64,000 nt of DNA, from assembly GCA_029637525.1 (NCBI GenBank), contig CP072660.1, positions 1,265,612 to 1,329,611 of the forward strand, in the 5' to 3' direction. A program made the position numbers and the translations under genes. Every line of letters starts with the position of its first letter. Positions within the stretch are counted from its first letter, which is position 1. Origin of the DNA: Desulfurococcaceae archaeon MEX13E-LK6-19 (GTDB lineage Archaea > Thermoproteota > Thermoprotei_A > Sulfolobales > Desulfurococcaceae). Positions 26,860-35,317 of this stretch are shown here, in pieces. The notes under the pieces are model-generated. The model was not told the DNA's origin and ran no database searches. It saw only the letters and a program-made list of their open reading frames with translations.

Positions 26860-28239
26860 TTAGTTCTCCACGTTATCGTTTTTAGTGAGTTCTTTAACAC
26901 CCATGGCTTCTAGTATTTTCTTCTTTACATCAACTATGTCTATCACACCTTTGTCGCCTGACTCAATAGTGCCTTCGGGGTCATATATTGTGAACACACC
27001 GTACCAGTCATGGACAGCGTCATCGGGGCCTTTATCGTTTTCCTCTAGGTAAGGTGTTGGCCAGCCTATTGTTCCTGCTGCACGCCAGTTCAGATCGTCT
27101 AGATACACTAGTGTGTCAGGTGCATCACCATTGACGACAGGGTAGAGTTCCTGTGGTGTATAGAGCATGTTCTTCCATTGCTCACCACTTGGTCCACGCA
27201 GCTTCTTCAGCTCGTCACGTAGTTCTGCTATGACGTCCGGAACCTTCTCGGGGGGCACTATGCCCTTGGGTTCTCTGCCCTTGATGTTTATGAATATCCT
27301 AGAGTAGTAGCCTCCCCAGCCCCATGCCTTGGTGTGCTCCCAGTCAACCATATCGGGCTTCAAGTCGGTGCATGGTTTCTCTGGTTTCCTCTTTAGCTTC
27401 AGGAACCCTATTTCTTCTAGCCACTGGTTTACAGCGAAAGCACCCTTCATAGCCTTGGCTCCATGATCCGAGACTACTACTAGGAGAGTGTCCTTCGGCA
27501 GCTCTTGGAGAAGCTCCCCGATCTTCTTGTCTAGGAACCTATAGTACTCCGGTATGACATGTTCATACTTGTTACCAGGCTCATACTTAGGGTGTTCTTT
27601 GTCCCAGTACTTCCAGAAAGCATGATGTACACGGTCAACACCTATCTCGACGAACCACATGAAATCCCATTTCTTGTTCTTCACGAGATACTTTAGTACC
27701 TTGAAGTGCTGCTCAGTCATCTCCCATAGTTCCTTGACAATCTTGTCTTTCTCATGGCTCCTATAGACAACGTCGAAGATGTATGGGCCGACAAGCCCTT
27801 CTATCTCCCTTTTGAGGCCTGGAGGCCACGTATACATTTTTGTCGCATCAGGTGTTATGAAGTCGCTTATAAGATACCCCTTGATCGGCTTGGGCGGATA
27901 GCTTGGGGGAACACCAACGACTATACTATGGTAGCCTAGGCGGCCAAGCTCAACCCATATATGGGGGTGGCGTACTAGCCTAGAGTTAGCAATATAGATC
28001 TCGCCGTAGGACCCAGGTTTCCTATGCCTAAAACCATAGAGCCCGAGCTCGCCGGGCGTCTTCCCGGTGGTCATAACAGCCCATGCGGGTATAGTTATAG
28101 GAGGGTGGCTTGACTTCAACACATATCTCTCGCCATCACCAACGATCCTGCCGAGATACTCAAGCTCGTTTTTCATCTCATCATAAAGTATCCTCGGGGG
28201 AGCACAATCAAGACCTATGACAACAGTTTTCCTCAACAA
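26860..28239 (-). CDS. Alkaline phosphatase superfamily phosphodiesterase
   Basis: A 459-residue enzyme of the type I phosphodiesterase/nucleotide pyrophosphatase branch. VVIGLDCAPP supplies the first metal Asp, HPPITIPAW the nucleophile Thr, GKTPGELGLYGF follows as usual, and FVEIGVDRVHHAFW and LVVVSDHGAKAM provide further metal ligands (Asp-His). This copy belongs to a distinct subgroup, since the residues around the nucleophile differ from the two copies in the glycan cluster. It hydrolyses or transfers phosphoester groups; the substrate is unknown. TTG start after GGGTG. Confidence 0.85.
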   Translation of the reverse strand: MLRKTVVIGLDCAPPRILYDEMKNELEYLGRIVGDGERYVLKSSHPPITIPAWAVMTTGKTPGELGLYGFRHRKPGSYGEIYIANSRLVRHPHIWVELGRLGYHSIVVGVPPSYPPKPIKGYLISDFITPDATKMYTWPPGLKREIEGLVGPYIFDVVYRSHEKDKIVKELWEMTEQHFKVLKYLVKNKKWDFMWFVEIGVDRVHHAFWKYWDKEHPKYEPGNKYEHVIPEYYRFLDKKIGELLQELPKDTLLVVVSDHGAKAMKGAFAVNQWLEEIGFLKLKRKPEKPCTDLKPDMVDWEHTKAWGWGGYYSRIFINIKGREPKGIVPPEKVPDVIAELRDELKKLRGPSGEQWKNMLYTPQELYPVVNGDAPDTLVYLDDLNWRAAGTIGWPTPYLEENDKGPDDAVHDWYGVFTIYDPEGTIESGDKGVIDIVDVKKKILEAMGVKELTKNDNVEN

Positions 28240-28447
28240 TTATACACCCTATCATATACCTGCTCTTTTTTGCTTGTAAAGCTATACAACCAGAGGTTTA
28301 TAGAATTGACCTACTCTGTCTAAACCTAGCTAATAATGGTTTTCATGGCTCTAATTGGGTAGACTACTCTCCACATATCAGGTGGATTTGCTTCTACAAG
28401 AGGTTTATGCTTGTGGAGAAGCCTTATTGTTAGAAACGGGTGGCACA

Positions 28448-29347
28448 GTGGTTTTAGAAGCTGTTGTAGCTGAGGGTCTTGGGAAGAAGTATAAGAACGG
28501 TGTTTGGGGCGCTGTTGACGTGTCTTTTAGTGTAAGAGAGGGGAGCATAGCGGTACTGCTGGGGCCTAATGGCGCCGGCAAAACTACTACCATAGGCATG
28601 CTTACAACAATACTCAAGCCCACTCGTGGACGCGGTCTTGTCGCCGGCTATGACGTGGTGAAACAGGTACGTGAAGTACGTAGGAAGATAGCGTTATGCC
28701 CGCAGGATGTACACATAGACCCTAACTGGACTCCATGGGAAGCTGTTGTAGGCTACTTGTGGGCACGCGGGATACCTAAGTCTGATGCTAGAGTCTATGC
28801 AAAGAAGTGGCTTGAAGAACTAGAGCTATGGGATGTAAGGAATAGGGTTGCATACTCACTTAGTGGTGGCCAACGCAAGAGAATAGCTGTCGCGATGGTG
28901 CTTGCTAGCGAAGCCGATGTAATATTCCTTGATGAGCCTACAGCTGGACTTGATGTCGAAGGGAGGTATAAAGTATGGAAGGCTCTACGAGAAGCTGTTA
29001 GGGATGGCAGGACGATACTCCTTACAACACATGATATGAATGAAGCCGAGACTGTTTCTGATAAATTAGTACTTATACATAAGGGTAGAGTAGTTGATGA
29101 AGGAAAAACTAGTGAGATCAAGAAGAAGCTACCTTATACGCACAAGGTGGTGTTGAAGAAACCTAGAATGAAACCAAGTATAGATAATGATAGGATTCTC
29201 GAGCTAGGAGACACATTGATCATCTATACGAACAGTTATAGAGAAGCATTATCAATAGCTTCTGACTCTATTGCCGAGAGCGTGTCTATACAGACTGTTT
29301 CTCTTGAAGACGTCTACCTGTATATTGTGAAGAATATATCGGGGTGA
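28448..29347 (+). CDS. ABC transporter ATP-binding protein
   Basis: A 299-residue ATPase starting at the GTG at 28448, which has GGGTGG 6 nt upstream; the frame is open from 28355 but the added 31 residues lie before the family start. Walker A is GPNGAGKTTT, the signature is YSLSGGQRKRIAVAM, Walker B is VIFLDEPTAGLD, and the H-loop lies in TTHDMNEAE. It resembles the DrrA/CcmA subfamily of drug or lipid exporters. It is followed by its permease 6 bp downstream. Confidence 0.92.
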   Translation: MVLEAVVAEGLGKKYKNGVWGAVDVSFSVREGSIAVLLGPNGAGKTTTIGMLTTILKPTRGRGLVAGYDVVKQVREVRRKIALCPQDVHIDPNWTPWEAVVGYLWARGIPKSDARVYAKKWLEELELWDVRNRVAYSLSGGQRKRIAVAMVLASEADVIFLDEPTAGLDVEGRYKVWKALREAVRDGRTILLTTHDMNEAETVSDKLVLIHKGRVVDEGKTSEIKKKLPYTHKVVLKKPRMKPSIDNDRILELGDTLIIYTNSYREALSIASDSIAESVSIQTVSLEDVYLYIVKNISG

Positions 29348-29353
29348 CTTGTT

Positions 29354-30091
29354 ATGTCATTTAAGGGCGTAGCTTACCTTACAAGTAGATGGATCATAAG
29401 ACAGCCTACATGGCTCTTTCAGTCAGTAATGTTCATGCTAGGCTTCATAGTAATAATGTATGCTTGGGGAGGAGTTGAGGGTCTCAGAAATCTTATCATA
29501 GCATGGCTGATAATGGGAGGCTGGTCTACAGGCATAAACCTTATTGCACAAGAGATTGGTTGGAGCCGTGTTGGTAGAACACTACACATGTACATAGCAA
29601 GCTCGATCACACCATTCAGCTACATACTAGGCAGCTTCATCAGTAGCATGATGTTCCTCGGTGTAGAACTAGTAGTCGTTGGCTTCATGGCGTATATGTT
29701 AGGGTTCTTCACAGAACTACTAGTCGGACTACTATTATCAATACCACTAATATTCATATCAATGCTCCTCGGGATAGCAATAGTGATGAAGCTTCGTGAA
29801 GGAGTAAACGTCTCGGCGATAACAAACCCTATTGCAAACATATTCTCGATCCTGCCTCCAGTACTTTACCCAGCAAAACTCGTGCCCAGTCAAGTAGTGG
29901 TATTAGGGATCGCCATACCGCTTAGGAAAATAGCACTACTAGTCCCCACGGCAACAGCAGCTGAACTAGCAAGACAACTAGCGGGCCTCGGTGTCTCAGA
30001 ATCACTTACATACGTAGCAACAGTATTCGCAACATGGATTATAATAAGCATAGTAATTGCATTATATGCAATAAAATGGGGTCATGAATAA
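29354..30091 (+). CDS. ABC-2 type permease
   Basis: A 245-residue membrane protein with six predicted helices and the usual ABC-2 arrangement: an amphipathic N-terminal helix, paired helices around residues 22-55 and 80-140, the conserved LPPVLYPAKLVP loop, and a final helix. It probably dimerises with the ATPase encoded upstream to export a drug, lipid or glycan-like compound; the substrate cannot be told. ATG start with the ATPase stop 6 bp before. Confidence 0.88.
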   Translation: MSFKGVAYLTSRWIIRQPTWLFQSVMFMLGFIVIMYAWGGVEGLRNLIIAWLIMGGWSTGINLIAQEIGWSRVGRTLHMYIASSITPFSYILGSFISSMMFLGVELVVVGFMAYMLGFFTELLVGLLLSIPLIFISMLLGIAIVMKLREGVNVSAITNPIANIFSILPPVLYPAKLVPSQVVVLGIAIPLRKIALLVPTATAAELARQLAGLGVSESLTYVATVFATWIIISIVIALYAIKWGHE

Positions 30092-30236
30092 AACCAGGAG
30101 GTCTTTTAATGGCTTTTCTTTTATAACCGTTTTTACTCATGTTTCCTAAAAAACTATTTAGTTCCAAGAGAAGAAAAATAAAATATGTATTAGGTAAACA
30201 TTATTTACAAGCCAATAGGTTTCTTGGAGTGATATC

Positions 30237-30638
30237 ATGGGCAAGCTTGCACATGGTATAGCTGTTAAATTTCCTGTAGGATTTGACAACATAGTACAGG
30301 CTGTTGCCAGTATTAATATAGCCTCTAACGTATTCGGCGAGATCTATAGTACAAAGCCGCGTATGGCCGTATTTGTTGGAGAAAAATACTACTTTAGAGC
30401 CAAGAGCGGCTTAGTAGCAACGACTATAGTTGTAGAGAGCAGCCAAGGGACAATAGTCAAGGTAATTACTAGTGGCGGGCGAGAAAGTTTCATAGACTTC
30501 TTCGACCTAGGTGCATCAAAATCTTATGCACACAAAATCATAGACGAGCTCTCCAAGAAACTGGGTGTACAGCCAACAATTATAGCTGAAGTAAACAGGC
30601 TAGACTACCTGAAAGCAGAAAGTCTTCACGGCATGTAG
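30237..30638 (+). CDS. Small hypothetical protein (DUF6054-like)
   Basis: A 133-residue alpha/beta protein. Strands such as RMAVFVGEKYYFRAK and ATTIVVESSQGTIVKVITSGG alternate with helices, ending in a helical stretch (KSYAHKIIDELSKKLGV). The pattern of a sheet followed by a C-terminal Ser/Tyr-His helix and short strand is like the small DUF6054 family, but the match is by impression only. It has no membrane segment or signal. ATG start preceded by GGAGTGAT. Confidence 0.5.
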   Translation: MGKLAHGIAVKFPVGFDNIVQAVASINIASNVFGEIYSTKPRMAVFVGEKYYFRAKSGLVATTIVVESSQGTIVKVITSGGRESFIDFFDLGASKSYAHKIIDELSKKLGVQPTIIAEVNRLDYLKAESLHGM

Positions 30639-30877
30639 ACAAACCCTTACCACAAATACTAGGCGATATTTTTCTCTTCATTGTTTCATCATTCTAAGTT
30701 TACGTTAAAACTATGACCTATACTACTATAGCCTAAGTCCAAACAATGAAATAGTGTTTTGTACTAGCTTCATGCCAATACAGTTCTTGCCGCATTAGTT
30801 TTAGGAATTGGAGGGATTCCAGCAAATTAATAAAATGAGTAATAAGTCTATTCAAAACAAATACTTGGAAATATTAT

Positions 30878-30900
30878 TTTCCCGGGAAATTATTTTTATA
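30878..30900. promoter_or_regulatory. 12-bp palindrome overlapping promoter
   Basis: TTTCCCGGGAAA (30878-30889) is a perfect palindrome that directly abuts TATTTTTATA (30891-30900), a plausible TATA box for the gene starting near 30938. GC-rich palindromes of this kind are rare in this AT-rich intergenic DNA. It may be an operator or the BRE region. Confidence 0.3.
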
Positions 30901-30937
30901 GCCTATGTATGTCTATGGTAATGGGGATATTTTTACC

Positions 30938-32398
30938 ATGATTGAGAACAGGGAGATTTTACTTAAGTGTATTGTATATGGTGTAATGCTCCTCCTTCTA
31001 GCCATCTATACATACCTGTACGTCACGCCGATAATGTACTTTATAGTTTTTATAGTAATCATGACAGCTATACTTATGCTTATACAGGTAGTTGTGAATA
31101 GATCAACTATTTTGGGTATAGTTAACACGTATTTATTCATAAGCATACTTAGTTGTCTCACGCTTTTGAGACCGAGAACAGCAAAGATCGGTGATCCAAT
31201 TATCTTATGGACTACCTATAGTGTTTTCATATTTATTTCAGCTCTCATATGGGTTGTTTCATCGGCGATTATAACAAGTAACTTATCATTTGAGTATAGG
31301 CGGGTGAAGAACCTAGTCAAAATACTATCATCTATAGGTATACCATTATCTGTTGTTGTCTACCTGCTTGTCGTACCATTTAACTCGTTGAATATCTATG
31401 AAGTACTAGTAATATCCACAATATCATCGCTAATGGCCTCAGCTCTACTATTTTTCGACCAGTTATTATTTCATAAAGCTATCAGACTAGCTAAGCATGT
31501 TCGTACACATGATGCAGACCAGTTCATCTACACACTAATACTCATCATAATGTTCTACTCGTTAGCTCTAGTAACCACTATGTTGCCCGGATTTCACCCA
31601 AGTGAACGTCCTTTCCTAGCACTTGGTATAGCCTACATCTACTACTATTCTGGACTAGCAATAGCTTTTGTAGCACAACTCTTTCTCAACCATGGACTTG
31701 TTGTTGAAGAAATAAACGACTCTAAAACAGTATTTCTAGAGAGATCTCTAACAGACTATTATAGACTAAGATATTTATCTTCTCTCGTGAACCTATTCAA
31801 TCATCTAGAGTATATTGGGCCTAAAGGAAGATCCCTTTTAAGCCAACCACTCAAAGAGGCTTTAAGTAAGGGCTATAATAACCTACCGGGTCATGTGAAG
31901 AAGATAAGGGTTTTCAAGAAAATACCTGAGCTTATCGAGGAGGCGGATAATGTATATGTTGTTAGATTAAAGAAGGAAATCTATGACTATCTAACGCAAC
32001 TAGAGGATCATGGTAAAGCTGCTAAAACCGTTGAAACATTCATCCTAGAGTTATATAAGAGCATAATCAGTAAAGAGAACTCCAGAGCATCAACTAAGCA
32101 GTTTAGAGGAGAACTAAAGCATATAATTAGGCAGTTAAAAAGTGCTGGATTACCTGTAGATCCCATTGAGAAGCTATTAAGTAACCTACAAAGGCTTTCA
32201 AGAGAAGAACTTGAACAATACATTGAGTTCAATAGGCTGACTCTTCGCGATCTAAGGAACTTTATTGTACATGGTAGATTGAGTAGAGAACTAGTAGTTT
32301 ACAAAGGTAAAGTATCCGAGCTTATACCATTTACTGTTGAGCCCGATAAACTATATCTTGTGACAACATGTCTCTTAGCGTTGGTGGGTGGACATTAA
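30938..32398 (+). CDS. Polytopic membrane protein with helical cytoplasmic domain, unknown
   Basis: A 486-residue protein with eight predicted membrane helices in the first 270 residues. A helical soluble domain follows (VFLERSLTDYYRLRYL to the end), with a DLRNFIVHGRLS segment near residue 450 reminiscent of HEPN-type motifs, though one motif alone is not proof. The frame is open from 30905, but the TATA box at 30891-30900 would put the transcript start around 30925, favouring the ATG at 30938. No known family. Confidence 0.5.
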   Translation: MIENREILLKCIVYGVMLLLLAIYTYLYVTPIMYFIVFIVIMTAILMLIQVVVNRSTILGIVNTYLFISILSCLTLLRPRTAKIGDPIILWTTYSVFIFISALIWVVSSAIITSNLSFEYRRVKNLVKILSSIGIPLSVVVYLLVVPFNSLNIYEVLVISTISSLMASALLFFDQLLFHKAIRLAKHVRTHDADQFIYTLILIIMFYSLALVTTMLPGFHPSERPFLALGIAYIYYYSGLAIAFVAQLFLNHGLVVEEINDSKTVFLERSLTDYYRLRYLSSLVNLFNHLEYIGPKGRSLLSQPLKEALSKGYNNLPGHVKKIRVFKKIPELIEEADNVYVVRLKKEIYDYLTQLEDHGKAAKTVETFILELYKSIISKENSRASTKQFRGELKHIIRQLKSAGLPVDPIEKLLSNLQRLSREELEQYIEFNRLTLRDLRNFIVHGRLSRELVVYKGKVSELIPFTVEPDKLYLVTTCLLALVGGH

Positions 32399-32464
32399 GC
32401 TGATATTATTTGGCTTCTCAGTAAATCATTGGCTAATAGTTATTTTTATCTCTTGGACATTATT

Positions 32465-33061
32465 CTAGTAGTCGTTGATACTAGTTATGGTGTTCAAGAA
32501 ACTTAACGTTGTTTTTGCTGCTTCTGCCTCCTGGATTATTCTTATAGTCTCGTATAGTTTGAGCATTGTTTCGATGAGATGTAGTCCTTTTGCCAGGTTT
32601 TCGCTGGTGTATGGTCTGTTGACGGTAACTTTGATTCTTGTCACACCATCATAGTCTCTTATGAACTCAAGGCCGTGTTCTCTAAGCAGGTTGTTAACAA
32701 GTTCTTGGCCGTGGAACCATTCAAGGAATCCTCCATAACTGGTCTCAATAGCTCCGTCAACTGTGTAGTAGAGTACTAGGTCTGTTCTAAGACTCCTCGT
32801 GATGTCTCTATAGGTTTGCATCAACTTGTACAAGACATCATCTAGTCTTGGCAGAGCCTCAAGGAGCTCATTATAAACATCTTCCAACAGATCTTTCTCA
32901 GGCTTATAGACTTCAAGTACAACGTGTTTAAGGAAACGGACAACTTTATCTCCATAGTCAACCCAGTTGCTCTCGGCAAAACTAATGTCAATACCTTTCT
33001 TCTTGTACTCGTCTTCAATAGCTGGCGCCCTAATAAGAGAACGAACTTCAATCCAGTGCAT
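32465..33061 (-). CDS. Hypothetical helical protein
   Basis: A 198-residue soluble protein. It is largely helical, with a middle Tyr/Trp patch (TSYGGFLEWFHGQELVN) and a C-terminal helix (EAAKTTLSFLNTITSIN). A GGTG site 8 nt before the ATG supports this start. No domain is recognised. It is convergent with the membrane protein gene ending at 32398. Confidence 0.5.
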   Translation of the reverse strand: MHWIEVRSLIRAPAIEDEYKKKGIDISFAESNWVDYGDKVVRFLKHVVLEVYKPEKDLLEDVYNELLEALPRLDDVLYKLMQTYRDITRSLRTDLVLYYTVDGAIETSYGGFLEWFHGQELVNNLLREHGLEFIRDYDGVTRIKVTVNRPYTSENLAKGLHLIETMLKLYETIRIIQEAEAAKTTLSFLNTITSINDY

Positions 33062-33213
33062 ACTACATGCACCCTAGCTCCAGCAAATCTAGCTATTAGG
33101 TTATGGTTTAAATCACTTAGGAGGTAAGGGATATTGTGATGAAAATAAGGTTGATTAAAATGAGGAGGTATAGGAAAAATACATAATTCTAGTCATGGTG
33201 TTAAACATGTTCT

Positions 33214-35178
33214 CTATGTGGTCTTGCTTTTGTCTTCTTGTTCTTGAAGGTATTTCTTGAACCATTCTAGTATGTGTTTTAGTCTCTCGGCTCTGTGCTT
33301 TGGTTTGCCTCGACGGGATAGATCGTGGTTTTCTCCGGGGAAGATTACTAGTTTTGCTTCTTTCCCTAGTGTTTTTAGTGCTGTGAATAACTGTATTGCT
33401 TCTACGAGATGGCAGCGGTAGTCTTCTGTGCTATGGATTATCAGTAGCGGTGTTTCCACGTTCTCTACGTACCGGAGAGGGCTTTTCTCCCAGTACTTGC
33501 CTGGTATCTGCCATGGATAACCCCCGATCTGGTCAACGTCGAAGTAGTAGCCTATGTCTGTGGCTCCGAAGCTAGTGAACCAGAGGCTTATGCTTCGCTG
33601 TGTTACGGCTGCTTTGAATCTCTTTGTATGTGTGACAATCCAGTTTGTCATGAACCCGCCGTAGCTCCCACCTATAACGCCAAGTCTATTCTCATCAACT
33701 TCACCACTATACCTAGCTAGAATAGTGTCCATGAACTCCATGAGGTCCATATAGTCTCTCTCGCCCCAATGCTCCCTGATGTCGGCGAAATCCTGAGTAT
33801 ATCCATCGCTTCCCCGTGGATTCGAGAACACTACGTAAAAGCCATTACTGGCAAGCATGTGGAACTCGTACATAAAGCCTTCTCCATAAGCAGTCTTCGG
33901 GCCTCCATGGATCTCTAGTATCACTGGGTGTTTACCGCCATTGCTATTATAGGGTTTTAGAACCCATCCCTCAACCTCCACGCCATCGCTTGCCCGGAAA
34001 ACTACTTTCTCTGGTCTACGTAGCCCCCACTCCTTGACAAGCCTGTCATTAAACCCAGTGAGCTTTACCTGTCTTCCATCAATATACATGTAGACCTCGT
34101 TCGGGTGATCAAAAGTCATGAACGTGTATGCTACCCTGTTGTTGGAGACACTAAACTCGTCTACAACACCTCCACGTATAATCACCTCGGGCTCGTTTCC
34201 GGGACGAGTTCTCACAAGCCATACTTCTCCTCCAACAGCCAATGGATAGTAGATGTAGCCGCTAGTATCCCACCACAAGTCATCCTGGCACATGGGTCCA
34301 CGGCTATCACAGTTCATGCCATTACCATGGTTTCTATCAATGTTGTCCAGGAGAACAGGATCCTGGTTTTCCTCGCGGGAAGAAACAATCCATACCTTGT
34401 AGTGTGTAGCTGTACCCCGCTCCCTGTGATGTCCCCTGAAGACGATTTTTCCTCCATCAGGACTCCACTTGGCTTCAATAACACGCATGGGTTTCCTAAG
34501 GAGGCTAATGTCCTCGCCTGTATCGAGATCGTATACATGAATCTCGTTGTCAAGAGGCTTAAGGTTATCTCTCCTCAGCACATACAGTATCTTCTTGCCG
34601 TCAGGCGATGGCTCGCCAAAGATAACACTAGCCTTGTCATCAATAGGTAGTTGTAGTTCCTCAACCTCGCCATTATCAGTATAGACTATGTACAGCCTAG
34701 GCTTCAAGCCGTAAACGTATCCCACACCGTTAAACCACACTGGTATCTCGTCAATTACCTTGACATCCTCATGGATCTTCCCTTTAGCTGAAGAGACAAG
34801 TATTCTCCTTGAATCACTAAACCAGGAATACCTGTTTACACCATTCTCAAACCACGCTATAAACCAGGGTTCACCACCGGGCTTAACAAGCCATAGACCA
34901 TTACCTTTCTCGTTTTCCTTCTTGCCAGGTCTTTCATCAGATAAGAACGCTATAGTCTTCCCATCAGGACTCCATTTACCACAAACAGCTTTCTCGCCAC
35001 GAGTAACAGGATATACTTCGCCGTCGAGCTCAGCGATCCATAGCTGGCTAAAATACTTGTCTTTATCGAGATCAGCCCTAGTCCTGACAAACAATACCTT
35101 GTCTTCTCTTGGATGAATACTTGGTGACGAGATAAAGACTATCTTAGAGAAATCTTTCGGCTCAAGTTTCTTGGTCAA
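33214..35178 (-). CDS. S9 family prolyl oligopeptidase/acylaminoacyl peptidase
   Basis: A 654-residue enzyme with an N-terminal propeller (repeated WSPDGKTIAF, PSPDGKKILYV, KWSPDGGKIVF blades) and a C-terminal alpha/beta hydrolase domain. The catalytic triad is Ser505 in GGSYGGF, Asp586 in STEDYR and His618 in GENHDLS, counted from the TTG at 35178. That TTG has GGGTG about 9 nt upstream, better than the GTG at 35190. Such peptidases trim short peptides from the N-terminus in the cytoplasm; no signal peptide is seen. The gene is monocistronic. Confidence 0.9.
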   Translation of the reverse strand: MTKKLEPKDFSKIVFISSPSIHPREDKVLFVRTRADLDKDKYFSQLWIAELDGEVYPVTRGEKAVCGKWSPDGKTIAFLSDERPGKKENEKGNGLWLVKPGGEPWFIAWFENGVNRYSWFSDSRRILVSSAKGKIHEDVKVIDEIPVWFNGVGYVYGLKPRLYIVYTDNGEVEELQLPIDDKASVIFGEPSPDGKKILYVLRRDNLKPLDNEIHVYDLDTGEDISLLRKPMRVIEAKWSPDGGKIVFRGHHRERGTATHYKVWIVSSREENQDPVLLDNIDRNHGNGMNCDSRGPMCQDDLWWDTSGYIYYPLAVGGEVWLVRTRPGNEPEVIIRGGVVDEFSVSNNRVAYTFMTFDHPNEVYMYIDGRQVKLTGFNDRLVKEWGLRRPEKVVFRASDGVEVEGWVLKPYNSNGGKHPVILEIHGGPKTAYGEGFMYEFHMLASNGFYVVFSNPRGSDGYTQDFADIREHWGERDYMDLMEFMDTILARYSGEVDENRLGVIGGSYGGFMTNWIVTHTKRFKAAVTQRSISLWFTSFGATDIGYYFDVDQIGGYPWQIPGKYWEKSPLRYVENVETPLLIIHSTEDYRCHLVEAIQLFTALKTLGKEAKLVIFPGENHDLSRRGKPKHRAERLKHILEWFKKYLQEQEDKSKTT

Positions 35179-35317
35179 ATAAAGGCACACCCTTTACCAA
35201 GTTAATACATGACGATACTAGTTATCCACGTGCTTAAATAATAAATCTTTATTGACCACATAATACAACAATCTTGCATATGTGTAGAAAATATTGATGA
35301 GATCACATGGTGACTGT

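Noticed and set aside
26860-28239. Suspected loss of the nucleophile Thr in this alkaline-phosphatase superfamily copy (PAWAVMTTG instead of PAWTSIATG)
   Set aside because: Alignment with the NPP family puts the nucleophile at the Thr in HPPITIPAW, which is conserved; the changed Ala is downstream of it.
30686-30692. Exact C-box ATGATGA on the minus strand after the DUF6054-like gene
   Set aside because: No CTGA box D within the expected distance.
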